Below are positions 14,101-26,887 of a DNA stretch of 64,000 nt, piece by piece (positions within the stretch are counted from its first letter, which is position 1; each line of letters starts with the position of its first letter). The translations under genes were made by a program, and so were the position numbers. The stretch is from Diadema setosum (taxonomy: Eukaryota > Echinodermata > Echinoidea > Diadematoida > Diadematidae). The stretch spans positions 27,310,192-27,374,191 of the forward strand of contig CM067072.1 in the NCBI GenBank assembly GCA_033980235.1, read 5' to 3'. Below the pieces are notes generated by a model, which saw only the letters and a program-made list of their open reading frames with translations, was not told where the DNA came from and made no database searches.

Positions 14101-14549
14101 ATTATTAGGAAGAAAGAGAGTGATGTATTTTGTAGGTACAAATACATGGCACAAAAGACAAAATTGTATAAATGTGATAGATAACTCCAAGGTAGGTGAA
14201 TCATGAATCATATGATTGAATTTATGTTTATAATATGTGTATTTGAAATTAAAAAAATATAGTAAACGATATCCAGCAAAAAGGTGAGAGATGCAAATGT
14301 ATGGGAAATATCTTGAAGGACAAAATAAAGATACAAGATTGAAAATAGTCCAAAAAGAATGAATGAGAGAAGGAGAGAGAGTGAAGGAAGAAATGAATTG
14401 AGAAAGAAGATGAAACGTTGATAGGAAAATAAGGGTGAGGTAGAGCGGAGGAAGAGAAGGGGTCCAGGCCCCAACAAAAGGTCCAATTGCTTAATCTTTG
14501 ATCTCTTTTACTAACATGGTCCAATTGTGCCCACATACATTATATGTGC

Positions 14550-14552
<3 letters not shown>

Positions 14553-14588
<36 letters not shown>

Positions 14589-14599
14589 TGTGTGTGTGG
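14553..14599. repeat. (GT)n microsatellite
   Basis: Nearly uninterrupted TG units with one TTTG interruption near the end. Confidence 0.95.
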
Positions 14600-16715
14600 T
14601 GAATGTGTGGATTTTCTCCTTTTGATTGGGGGAGGGGGGTAATAGGAAAAGATCCTTTGTATTGTGAGGGGGTCCTGGCTGTAATGAATGACCTTCTTAC
14701 GGGTAAGAAATAATTATCACGTGAAAGGGCATGTCAGGGCTACAGGGAAAGAGAAAATAGGGCCTATTAACTGGCTGGATTCCCCTCCTTTTTGGGGTGA
14801 GCTGTGATGGTAGATGGTAAATTTATCAAATGAAAGGGAGGAGAAGGAAAAACCCCTCATTCCAGTTTATAATGGAAAAGATACCATATTCTCCATATTT
14901 TGATGCGTACTTTACTACAATTTACAAACAATACTGTATACTGTTTACATGCAGTGCACCTTTTATACATTATTAATTTGTGTGTGTGTGTGTGCTGTAA
15001 CAAGTTTGAGTAGGGAGATATAGGCCTATAACACAAAATTTGCTGCTCTATGTCATCATGGGTTTAGCTCATAAATGAAAAGAAAAAGAGTGAAAGAAAT
15101 TAGACAAGGGAAAAAAAAAGGCAGTATGACAAGTTTGAATATCTGTCTCCAAGTCATTCCTGTCTTAATACTGCAGAGTCAGCATGTGGTGTTCAAACAA
15201 AGGACAAGTGAGAAAGTTTTTTTGTTGTTGTTGTTGAAAGAGATGGATGGATGAAATGCTCAGACAGAAGATCTATTCACCTATGGTCGAGATTTGACAT
15301 GAAAGGTTGAGAAATACAAACTGGGCATGGCTACATGGAGGAATATATAGACTTGTTATTCCATGAAGAATGAAAGAAATATAAATATAACAATTATAGT
15401 AGAGAAAGGGAAAAAAGTATTAAAAAATTCAATTGTGGAAAGACGGAGATAAGTAAAACACAGGCATGGGGAGGGTGAGAGAAACAGAAAGGTAGATATG
15501 AACAAAGCCAGGAATATACCAGGAGAGATAGGGAGAGAAAGATGGAAAGAAAAGAAACATAGAAGAGAGAGAGGGAGAGATGAAGAGAGAACGGGATGGA
15601 AAGAAAAAAAGGGTCTGCAGTTTTCTCGCCCTGCATTCTGTCAAAACAGCATGACTGACCCGCAACTTGAACTTGCAGGATTTAGGAAAGAGGCAGAAAA
15701 TGAGAGTCCCATCTTATGAAAACACCTGGTTTCCCGTTGCATGGCTGCATCCCAAAAGGCAGATTACAGCACTCGCTGGATGAAAGGCTTTGGTTGGTGA
15801 TGAGTGGAACAATACATGCTATACCCAAACCTGTTCCTTTTACTTATCGAGGAGATTTATTTCTTTTTCCCCAGCTATTAAAACAGCTGTGTAGTTTTGA
15901 GAAATCATCAACAAAACATAAAGTTAATTGGTTCCTTTTGTTTCATGATGGTCATTCAGAATACACTGATATCTTGTGCTTTATCATTTGCATAATTTAC
16001 ATTGTTATCATTTCTTCGAATAGATATTGTATTATTATTTGATGTGATGGTGATACCAGTATCTGTATGAGACTGTAGGTATTGATGTGAAAGTCATAAA
16101 AGCTGTAGGCATTAGATGTATTGTTATTGTTGATGTCATTCTGTTTTGTTATTCTTGTTATTATGATTATTATTGTAAGATTTTTTTTTTTTTTTTTACA
16201 ATTGTGAGATTTACTGTATTTTTTGTTTACTACTTCTACTGCTGCTGCTACTGCTATTATCATTATCATCACAATTGCCATAACAACCACCACCATCATC
16301 TTCATCATCATTATCACAATCATTGCTGCCTTTCCATTTTCAGCGAAGTCCAGTATAATTGAATACTGGATTATAACTGGTGCATTTGTAGACGGATTTG
16401 CATTCAACTGTATGCACAATAATGAGAAATTCATTGATTTTGTCAAACAGCAATTATTAACACATGCATGCATACATGTACACACATGGATGCTTGACAT
16501 TGTACGTTAACAAACCACAAGATTTCTCCTGAATCTGATGATGTGCATCTACTACGCACTGCATCCATGGAGCTACAAACGCTGCATCTTTAGAGTTGTA
16601 GTGCATGAACATTTTGGTTGTTATTCAATTTCCAGATGACAGAGAAAGGAAAATGTGTAGATCTAGAGATGATAGCATTTTCTTCAAGTGGTGGTGATGG
16701 GAGAGGGAAGATGGT

Positions 16716-16736
16716 GGGGGGGGGGGGGGGGGGGGG
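16716..16736. repeat. G21 homopolymer in G-rich tract
   Basis: Twenty-one consecutive G residues within a longer G-rich stretch reaching about 16765; quadruplex-prone. Confidence 0.9.
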
Positions 16737-18309
16737 AGGGAGGGCAGGGAGATGGGAGGGGGAGATGGCCAAGGGTATCTAATATGATAAGTAGATGAAG
16801 CCAGAGAGTATGTGGAGGGCAACTGCTGGTTGTTAAATTGGACAGCCCGTGACCTCCCACTGGTTCCTAGACGTGGCTTGCCTACCGGTCCTGTCATGTG
16901 GGGTCTTGAGGATGACGGGGAGTCCTGACCACACTCCTATACCCCCAGTGGGAAGATACTCGGAGGGGTAACATTCTCCTGAGAGAAGAGACAGACCCAG
17001 CTTGTTTGAAGTCACATAGCCCACACTTTGTTCTCTTTCCACCTCGCTGCATGATTATACCCTTCACATCTACTGCAGACCAATTTCATGTAGGCCCGTT
17101 GGTTATTGGTTGGAATCTGTGAATAATTTCTTGGAAGAATTCTGATGTGTAGCAGTGGTGGATTTATGCCCCATGTACTTTGTAGGAAAAAACGGTAGAT
17201 GAAAGAGGATGAAAATAAACTGTGGAAAAAGCCATTCTATGTGAGTTTCTCTTCAACAGTATGGGCAGTATGGTGGCATGCGCCTTGCCATGTGGCAGCA
17301 GCCTGAGCGATTTCAGTGATCTATCAATTGGATGAGCTTTTCATTGTGAACCACCATTGAACTCACTAGTAGCATGGGGGTGGGGAGGGGGGACTAACTT
17401 TTGACCAGTAAAATTGAGTTCTTTTAATAGTAATATCAAGTTTAGTATACTATCATGCCACTGCTTGCTTCTCAAACCCTTTTTCATAGACTTTGCTGAA
17501 GCTGTTTTTTGTGTGGCATAGATCCTTTCACGTCAAGAATTAGACCATTTCTCGAGCTGTCAAGGAATTTCTTTCTATACCTTCCAAAGACAGTTGTAGA
17601 TTACTCAGTATGAACTTTAGAAGACACTATGCATCATGGGTAGTTTGTCATCCTAGGAAATGCGGATCCACTTTCCTCATAATTCAGAATTAGATGCAGA
17701 ATCTGAGAAGGCACTGTATTCTGGTAGCTGTTCATCTGAACAACATTCTTGCATATTGCGTGACTCATTGCTTTTGTTTTGCCATTTTAATAATGGAATT
17801 GCTTTGAACGAGCTGAGCTGTATAGATAAGAATAATGTGAAGTGAGGTTCCACTCATATGATATAAGGATCTCTATCTTTTTGTTTTGGTTATTTCTTTT
17901 GTGACCAAATGAAATGATTTTCTTTTGCTGAGCAAGTGGTGTTTTCCCCCTTGCAGATATTATTTGTTTATCCATCAGTGACACAGTCCAGAAAGTCATG
18001 GAATGCTTGCCATGACATGTGTAATTATCTGCATTTCCATGAGAAGTCTAAAATGATTTAAGGACCAGGTGATAAGATTTCGATGGTGAACAGGGTCACT
18101 GTCTGGATTGTGAAAAGGATATCCTAGCCATTGTGAGGTAGCAGCAATTTTGACATTACCTACATGGTAGGAGATCATTCTCTTCCCTGGCAGTGGTATG
18201 AGCTCTTGCAGCGGTCTGGTTGGCTTCACTTTAATGAAGCACTGTTCAAGTGTATTCAAAGCATCCTTCTCAGGATATGAAACACTGGAGACAGGAATCT
18301 TGACAAGCA

Positions 18310-18612
18310 TCTTGCATGTCCTTCCTGTCTTCATCTTCCCTTTTCCTTTCTGGTCTCTTCCATGCTTTCATCTTCTCCATCCTTTCCTTCCTCTTCTTCT
18401 CTGTCTCTTCCCTTTTCCAATGTTCTCCTTCTCCGTCATTCCTTCTTGCTTCTATCTTTCTCTACACCATCTTCCTCCTCTCATTTCCTCTTCTTCCCCA
18501 TCCACATTATCCTTTCCTCCATCTCCTTTAATCTTCCTTCTCCTTTCTTTCCCCCTCCTTCTCATCCCTCCTTCTTCCCCATGTTTTCATCCTCTCATTC
18601 TTCTCCTTCACA
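18310..18612. repeat. polypyrimidine tract
   Basis: About 300 bp dominated by C and T on the + strand (CTTCC, TCTTC, CCTTTT repeats) with scattered A and few G. It explains several overlapping + strand open frames of Ser/Pro/Leu/Phe-rich composition. Confidence 0.85.
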
Positions 18613-19045
18613 GGACTTTCTTAAAGACCCAGAATGGTAGCTTGGGGACATCATAGCGTGGGGAGGCTGCCCTGTTTGGATATATCAGGGAGGTGAGATG
18701 AAAACCTCACCTCCCTTGATATATTTGAGAATCCTCATTTTATAACAAATTGTGTAGGTTCCTACAGCTCTGTCACTGATTTCTATATAAGATCACACAC
18801 AGCGTAAGAATCTTGACTGGAGTTGACTGTTCCCAATGAGTGTACAATTCAATGCACATGTACATGTATATTCGCTGATGGGCGCTGTTCGTGGTTTTCG
18901 ATTGTAGGCCTACCCCAGTGGGCAGTGAATGTAGAGCAATTCATTCGGGCCACCCATGTCTCCCCATGCTACTGGGTCTTTAATTCCATTCCCTCTTCCT
19001 CCTCTTTTGGATTAGAACTTTCCTTTTCCCTCTAAGTACTGGTAC

Positions 19046-19609
19046 TTAAAGGGGAAGTTTTACCCAAATATAAGTGTGGATTAAGTGAATGCAGCAATAG
19101 TAGAACACATCAGTGACAGTTTGAGGAAAATCAGATAATCTGTTCAAAAGTTATGAAATTTTGAAGTTTTAGCACCACTACGGCTGGATGAGAAGGCTTC
19201 ATCAGTTTGTGACATTACACTGGAACAACGACACGAAGATTTAAAGAGAATTTTACATGATTTGATTTTTTTAAAATAAAAAGTACAACTTTCTTTGACT
19301 TATTGTTGACATTAAGGGTAATATTATTCTCCCTGCTTTCTAAAAGAAGTAAGTCAATTACTCTTTTATTATGGTAGAAAAATGAAATATTGTGAAATTC
19401 TTTTTATATATACCACTTCTTTATATTGTTGTTCTGGTGTGATGTAACAAGATGTTGTAGCCTTCTCATACAGCTGTTATGGCACTAAAATTTTAAAATC
19501 TCATAGCTATTGAATGGATTATCTAATCTCCCCAACTTTCACGAATGTGTTCTATAAATTGCTGCATTCACTCAGTCCACATGTATATTTGGGTAAACTT
19601 CCCCTTCAA
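19046..19609. mobile_element. TTAA-end foldback MITE, family B copy 1
   Basis: The outer ~150-200 bp on each side are inverted copies. The left has TTAAAGGGGAAG and the right CTTCCCCTTCAA. Paired inner motifs include AGTGAATGCAGCAA/TTGCTGCATTCACT and GGATGAGAAGGCT/AGCCTTCTCAT. The right terminal TTAA is mutated to TTCAA. A related, better preserved copy is at 39763-40328. No transposase. Confidence 0.88.
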
Positions 19610-20197
19610 ATGTTACCTCATAGTACTTCAGCTTTCTGCTCCCTTCTCCTCTAAATTCTGCCCCCCCCCCCATTTTCCTCTCCCTCCTTATCCTTCATTT
19701 CTAGAGTTTGCCCTTCTTTCTTCCATCTTTTCCCTCTCTCACTCTGGCAAGATGCCTTGCAGGGATTAAGGTGAGCATCAGCAGGCAGGCACGTGTAGCT
19801 CTTCCCGCGGCCCGCTGCCGATTGGTTTCATGTCTCCAGCTAATACCTGGGGATGGAGCGAGGAGAAAAGTCCGCTGATTGAGGTGCCGCTGGAGAGGGA
19901 GATCTCTCCCTCTGTTTACTCAAATCTTCTCCTGCCAAGCCCCTAAGAATGAAAAATAGAAATTCACCCCTCTGTTGTACATTACCGGGTAATACGTGTA
20001 TGTATGTATGTACACAGTGGCAGCCCCAATCCACGGTACTTCTTCCCTTTCATAGTAAGGTATGTATGTATGTTTGTGTGTCAAATTTTAAAGGTGCTAA
20101 ACATATCGCTGTCGTAACTACCTTGAGACATTTACGAGTTAGCTCTTACATACACCATGTCTCAAGGCAAACTGTGAGGCCATTTCAGAATGACTCT

Positions 20198-20758
20198 TTA
20201 AAGGTAGGGGATACCTTTTACAGGACTCCCAAAATGCAGCAAAACATTAAATATGAACCTCAGGGGACTTGTTTAGGCCACTGCTTAGAAATTTGGAAGT
20301 CAACAGTTATCTACAATTTGAATAATGCACAAAACTCAACTACTCAGTAGTTCTGTGTGTCAGCCACACTTAAGCCTTTTTGTTGCAGTCTTCTGTATTT
20401 TTTATCTATAAACACAAATCTAAAAGTATAAGAGCTGATGTAATAACGTATAGAGTGTGTGGCAAGAATGCATATAGAAATGTTTGTAAGTTTTTGATGA
20501 ACTTTATTCCCAAAATATACATGATGGACACACATGCAGTGCATGGGTCTGCAAAGGTAGCCTAGTAATGTACTGGAATTTATGGTGAGCCCCGAAAAGA
20601 ATTCAATTCCAAATCTAACGGTCAATAAAAATGTACTAAATGTTACCTTCCACTTTCAATACTTTATGGGAGTTTCTAAAATGATACTCTCTTCAACATA
20701 CCACTGTGTTTATACAACTCTTCATTTAAGGCATGCAAATGGGATTCCCTACCTTTAA
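20198..20758. mobile_element. TTAA-flanked MITE, family C
   Basis: Starts TTAAAGGTAGGGGATACC and ends GGGATTCCCTACCTTTAA, inverted with two mismatches in 18. The 561-bp body has no coding capacity. It shares the TTAAAGG terminal theme with families A, B and D but not their interiors. Confidence 0.75.
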
Positions 20759-22425
20759 GGGCAAGGTACACTACCTCACAGCACTGAATGTGTGATTGCA
20801 ATGTGTGCATCTATTGGAACATTCATATTAAAAACAGACCCTGACTTTTGGATTATGATGACAACTTGAAGAAAGCTTTAACTGTTAAGCATTCAAAGGA
20901 AATGGGAGAAAGAACAACATTTTCAATTCGCATTTAGGCCTACACACAATTTGTGTACTTTTGTGGGTTCAATTTTGCATATCATTATGGTATCAAAAAC
21001 CGATTTCACATGCAGGGAATGAGGTTTAAATAAAAAATAAAGGATTTGAAACTTCCATAGTGACAAGTGTGACCCTTTTGATAGTTGCATCTCTATAAGA
21101 TAAAGAATGTTGGAAAAATGTAACATTGTGTCATTTGGCAGCATTTTATTCATGATTGAGTTATTATTTTTTTTCTTTTTTTCTTTATCAAAGCCTTTCT
21201 TTACCTACGAAGTTTAAGTTATAGGCTTGGGTCGCCTTTGATAGGCATGTTCTCTTTGAACATATGATAAATGAGCTTTGTGGTGTGGGAATGATATCAT
21301 AGTATACTCGATAATAGGCTGTCTTGTGAAGCCAATGCCAAATGATAGCATATGATATGCATAGAAACAGCTCTCCCGTAGACTCTGGTGCATCTTGACT
21401 GTGGCTATGAGGGTTTAATCCGTATACGGTTGCATTTTGCCGCTTACCCATGTGACCTCATCGGCGACATCTCACTCCCGTCAACAAAGATGCGCATGCA
21501 CTACAAAGGAAGTTACGGTTGCTGCATGACAAATATAATGTGTACTGGCAATACTTCAATATTGAAATATATCATAGAGTCACTTATGTTATGAATGAGC
21601 CCCTCCGTGCTTGTCGTAAAAAGTCAATTTACAGGAATTCCCCAAAGTACATTCCAATTTGGCTGACCTCCGTGTGGCTCCAATTTTTCATGGTTTTCAT
21701 ATTTCCCCTGCTCGTGTTTATCTCTTCCTTTACCTTTGCGGCACTAATCCTTTTTGGCTCTTAATGCCCCACCCCGAAGATGGGTAGGGAGGTAGAGATG
21801 GGAGAGAGAAAATGTGAGCAGTGATTTGATAAATCATTACTGCGTGGATGGCTCTGTAAATGGATGGCTAGACAGAGCTGTAATGAGCAAAATTCCCGTG
21901 GGGTGTGACGGTGAACAATACCCCCCCCCCCACACACACACACACTCATGGAGTCATGCATACACACATGCTTTCTCTCTCTCACACACACCTCACTTCC
22001 ACAGAAAGGCACACTTACACAAGCCATAAATTCTTTAATTTCAGCCTGACCAGAACTCTATTGTACCATTTATTTCCCCCAACCATTTTCTTTTGTGATT
22101 TTGTTTTGCCGCAAAATTACTAAAAACGATCAGTCTTGACTGAAGTGGTACTGAGAATGTTGTAATATGAATGGGAATCAACAGTATAATTACGAGGTAA
22201 GTAAAAGCCCAAAAGAATTACATCTAAGTTTGACCTTTCATGGACATTGATGGCAGTATTTATCTCATGTCAAATTAACTTCTTGAAAACAGCAGTGATA
22301 CCTTTGGTAAAATGTGCTCAGCATGACATTTGAATAATGCCCCCCCCCCCCCTTATAGATAAAAAGTGATATTCAAACACTAGAAGTAATTGTCTACGTA
22401 ACAAAACATTTCTAGATAGTCAGAG

Positions 22426-22469
22426 AACAATAGAGTGTGCATTTCACAACAATAGAGTGTGCATTTCAC
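22426..22469. repeat. exact 22-bp tandem duplication
   Basis: Two identical adjacent copies of a 22-bp unit beginning AACAATAGAGTG. Confidence 0.95.
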
Positions 22470-23775
22470 ACCACTAGCCCAGTAAGCATTCAATTTTTCA
22501 TAAAACTCTTTGTGTTTAGTATAAATTAGTTTATGACTGACCATGAAGGGGTCCAAAGTTGATATTAGGTCATTATGATAACTCACAGGGTTCATTTATT
22601 TTTTTTTTTTCGTGGAGGATTTCTGCTGATATTGCAAGCAGCATTCTCCATTTGTTACACACATTTGCAGTTATTGTAGATTCTGTAAAGTAACATGGCA
22701 TATGGTCCTTTATCCATTCTGAACCAGTTGGTAGCATTCATCTTTGCATGTACATGTCAGTTATTAATTGCTAGGATTAATTGTGAGGGTGCTGTATAGT
22801 GTCTATACTGGGAAGATTTCAACAGGAAGTATGCATTTTAACAGATCTATTCATTTTCAAAAAATTGGGAAATATTTTTGTTTTTATGGTGGCATTGCCC
22901 CTGTCGAATTTTTTTTTTAAGGTTTTTTGTATTATTATTATTGTTGTTGTTGTTGCAGGATATTGTCTGTATAAAAAGTTTGCTGACTGTGAGATTAGAC
23001 CCTAGTTATTGCTGGAATGTACATAGTCGAGGATACAGTCCCTGGTACATTAGCCCTGGTAATGATGTAGCCCCATCTGCCCCAGCTTGACAGCCCAGAG
23101 AAGCAGAATAAAGACACCAGAATTGAAATTAATTCAGTCTGGATGGTAGATTTGATTGAAAAATGGTCCTCGTGCAGCCCGCATATCTCATGGGGTGAAA
23201 CAGGAGCCCAGCAAAAATATGGAGCTGATTTCTGGCTGGATTTGTGCCTTGGGATGGCAGTATTCTCCCAGCACAAAACTCTAGTCTCAGTGATACAGTC
23301 TTCAACAGTATGGAGCGAGACTTGCCTTAAATTGTGTAATTATTGATTTACTCAATTATGTGTTGTGTGCTTTCTTCATTTTTCGCATGTTTCATCTCTG
23401 TTTAATAAACTCAGTCAGGGCATACTTGCACAAAACATTATGTAGACATGTGATATAATCTACATTAATATGAATGTGGTTTGAGATTGTTCAGAGAAAT
23501 TGTACCCATCCATAACCCCACAACTCTGTCATGCAATCCTGAAGTACTACAAATGTAATTATTGTGAGCATTCTTACATGTTTGCGATTTCAATTGTCCG
23601 GTGCAATATTTACTGATAAAAACATGTATCCATTTGTAATGTGTAGTATGCATAGAAAGAGCATTAAGCTTTCTGTGTAATTGATTGTCACTGAGATGAA
23701 GGTCTACGTGTGAAGTATTTTAATCAACGCTTTTGGTTTAATTAAAATTTGTGGACACAAATGGTGGTGATTAAC

Positions 23776-23777
<2 letters not shown>

Positions 23778-23822
<45 letters not shown>
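23778..23822. repeat. (TG)n microsatellite
   Basis: About 22 perfect TG units. Confidence 0.97.
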
Positions 23823-23826
<4 letters not shown>

Positions 23827-25344
23827 AATTGTTCGTAGAATGACATCATGTGTGTTAGAAACAGAAGGTGGTATGTTGGATGAATGAAGTTTGGTCATGG
23901 ATGCAGACTAGTCAAGTACCCTACCATACACAGAGGGTGCAATTCCAGAGTGCGGCGAGAGCTTTAATACGCATCATATTTTGCTGCCGGAGTTATGACA
24001 GCATCTGCACAAGGTGTCATCAATTTTGTGGGAAGACTTTTCCTCTCCCACTTTCTCTCTCAGGAGCAAACTGGTTTCTGTGGGTGTGATCAAAACAAAA
24101 GAAATTTGTTCGCTGAAAATAACTGGTAGTTGGCAGACTTGGAATGCATGTAGTGTATGGAGGTTTTTCCACCCTTTTTTCCCCTCTCCTCTTTCTGCTC
24201 TCAATTCAAGCAAATCAGTGCCTTCTAAAATGCACCTGCTCACATCGTTCAAATTTTGATTGCTGTATATTCTCACATTAAAGCATAAATAAAGTTTAAA
24301 AATTAACAGATTTCATGTGAAAACTGAAATACAGCAGAGTTCAATGTTGTTGTTCTTTTTTTCCTTTTGAATAATCAATTGAAAGAAGGTATTCATAGTT
24401 GAATATTTATTTGTACTGTACATAAGGTTCTGACAGGTAATAATGGAAGATTGCATCTGCACCAAGTTTTGAATGGCCTATGAAGACATGGGATTCTGAA
24501 GAAGCAGACGATGGTGCTTGTAACGAGGCTAGCATGGATTAACAGTCATTACTACTCGGTAGTCTCCAGCAAAGTTGTTTCAAATGTCTGCTCACCCATG
24601 TATCGCATAACATGACTGTATTGATTCATGTAATACTGCCACATGGAACACAATCTGTGAGCAGTTTCTTGTGGAATATAGGCCCACAGGTGTATTTCTT
24701 TCATTGGTTCATCATGTCCAAGAAATCTTAGTTCATTTTTTGCTGTATATTTTTGTCATAATTCTTATCACTTATCATGAGTATTTCAGAAGATAGAATA
24801 AAAGCTTCTTATTCATTTGAGCCTTAATTTGGTCATATGCACCTGTGGTAATTTTGGTTGCCTTGTTATCAGTGGCTTCTGAATCACTAGGCTGTAATCT
24901 CGATTGATCCTTCAATTGGCAAGACATTGTATTGAGAGAAAAGTTATGTCTCTGCTGCAAATTCTATTTTTTTTTTGTATCTTTTTGTGATTTAGTGCAG
25001 ATTAGTTGATGGAACCAATTCCATAAATCCAATCTTCAATGTAAAATATGTGGTGAAATGCAGAATCGCCAATTTATTTGATGAGATCATGATTTCTGCA
25101 CAAAATTACCTGAGGAACCAGATGGATTAAATCATTACTCCAATACTACTTTCAAGATTTCAAACTTGTAGGCACACTGAATAAGGTTGAGATAAGTTTT
25201 GTATTTTATTTTCCCAACAAGATACTGATGAGGGTAATTTATCACATTCAGGAAAAAGAGAAAGACCTGTTTGAAATTACACTATAAAAAGATGAATAAC
25301 ATGTAGGAGAAGAAATTAAAGCTGCAGCTGTAGTAGTGGCAGTA

Positions 25345-25368
25345 ATAGTAGTAGTAGTAGTAGTAGTG
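25345..25368. repeat. (GTA)n microsatellite
   Basis: Eight GTA/TAG units. Confidence 0.9.
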
Positions 25369-26410
25369 GGTGAATGAGAAGGTGATTTGTTTTTATATTG
25401 TGTGTACAATATCTGCCATTTCGTTATTGCCATTCATGCAATATGTTTCAGTTGTGCAACTCAAAGTTGTTGTTATCAAAATTAGATGTGCTTTTGCTAT
25501 TCCCTTTTTCCAAGAACTAGTAAAAAAAAAAATATGTGAAGACGAGTAAAGGATGAATGATAGAGATTTCCACTTCAGTAGCTTGTCTGTTTCAGCATTG
25601 CTTTCATACATATTTGTATGTGCTTGGCTGCACCACTATTGAATATGAGTATTGAATGTAAAATCTTTCCAAGGACTGGCAGCACTGCATCAATAATTTA
25701 TCCGCAATGCAGGGCAGACATGGAAATCAAATTGGCATTGATGAATGCAGGCGCTGGAATCCCCTTTTTGATGGGCCTACAGTCAGGTAGAAAACCTGGC
25801 AAAAATGTTGGAATACGGCTGCGACACTTTGGCGTGTATGTGTGTATGTATGTATGTATGTACAATGTATGTGTGTGTGTGTGTGTTTGTCTTTAAACTC
25901 CCATTATTGATCATACCGACATCCCCCCCCCCCCACCTCCATTTCCCCCTCGCACATGCCTGCTGCAGATAAATTTCAATTAGCTAGGGTGCATTGATTT
26001 GGCGGCAGGTAAGGTTGAGAAAAACAAAGCAAAACCCTCATATCAATTGCGCTGTTTTTATGCTTTGTTTTGGCTGTCTAGTTAGATGTGCTGCTGAATG
26101 TGCACTATCTCCACATGATTAAAGCACAAGCAGAAGATCATGGTTGCCTCCTAGTGATCCTCTGGACAGTGCTCTTTATAACACGACTACAATAACATCT
26201 TTCCGATATCGTAATAGCCCTCGCCCAATTTCCAATATTACATTTGTATAGTGACAGTCACCATTGATATCACTTTATGACTTGCAGTATGAATTCATAA
26301 AATGTATTTATGCTGCAAATGCATTGCATTTATATCTGCTCGTAATGTGATTTGAAGTGTTATTTCTGTACATTATGTGAGTAGCAGCCCGTCATGCCAG
26401 CCTCTAAACT

Positions 26411-26887
26411 TTAAAGGAGGCATCTACTAGATGATTTTAGACTTTTGCATTTGAACATACAGATTGGTTATAACAGGATTCAGAGTTTCAAAATTTTGAG
26501 TGATTAGGTTGAGGAATAAGAATGTTTTAAGATTCATAATGGATCAAAATGAACAAGGATGAAAATATAGCAGCTTTATGTAAGAACGCATGATTAGTTG
26601 CTTAAGGAAGCGGAACAAAAAAAGAGGAATCATGCAAAATTCTGTGTAGGTGAAATTAAACGAGTGGTATTATAATGGCATTACAATGCTACAATACTGA
26701 AGAGCCTCCTACATTGTATGTCATCAACCTTTTTTTTTTTTTCCAATGTATTTTTTTTTTTTCAGAAAATGGTTTATCTGCTCAGGGACCACAATGAATT
26801 CCACAAAACGACATATAAATGGCACTGTCAATCTACAGTACATGATGGAAATTATATACATGTAAATTGTCCGGAATACCCCTTTAA
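26411..26887. mobile_element. possible TTAA-flanked MITE abutting a foldback
   Basis: Left edge TTAAAGGAGGCATCTACTAG. The right edge reads CCGGAATACCCCTTTAA, whose complement TTAAAGGGGTATTCCGG resembles it over about 12 bases. The right TTAA is shared with the foldback at 26884. The terminal similarity is short, so the call is weak. Confidence 0.4.

Larger units (their letters stand above)
11195..19045. other. non-coding, low-complexity-rich
   Basis: Purine-rich stretches at 13905-14040, 14340-14470 and 15380-15620. A GT microsatellite at 14553-14599, an ATT/ATC-rich run at 16130-16335, a 21-G run at 16716-16736 and a pyrimidine-rich tract at 18310-18612. Long open frames here arise from these biased tracts. 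No exon recognised. Confidence 0.6.
20759..26410. other. non-coding, microsatellites only
   Basis: Holds a C-run plus CA repeat (about 21921-21945), an exact 22-bp tandem duplication (22426-22469), a TG microsatellite (23778-23822), a GTA run (25345-25368) and a TG repeat near 25868-25887. No exon or RNA gene recognised. Confidence 0.6.

Noticed and set aside
13789..14211. 140-codon reverse-strand open frame
   Set aside because: Opposite a purine-rich tract; low-complexity Leu/Ser/Pro/Phe product.
15997..16500. 167-codon reverse-strand open frame
   Set aside because: Lies over ATT/ATC trinucleotide repeats; Ile/Met/Val/Asn-rich composition without a domain.
18198..18656. 152-codon + strand open frame rich in Ser, Pro, Leu, Phe
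   Set aside because: Product of the polypyrimidine tract, which opens all + frames; no family resemblance.
25618..25896. Possible signal-peptide first exon of CACHD1
   Set aside because: No hydrophobic leader followed by the expected helix; ends in TG repeat; no in-frame phase-0 donor with matching sequence.
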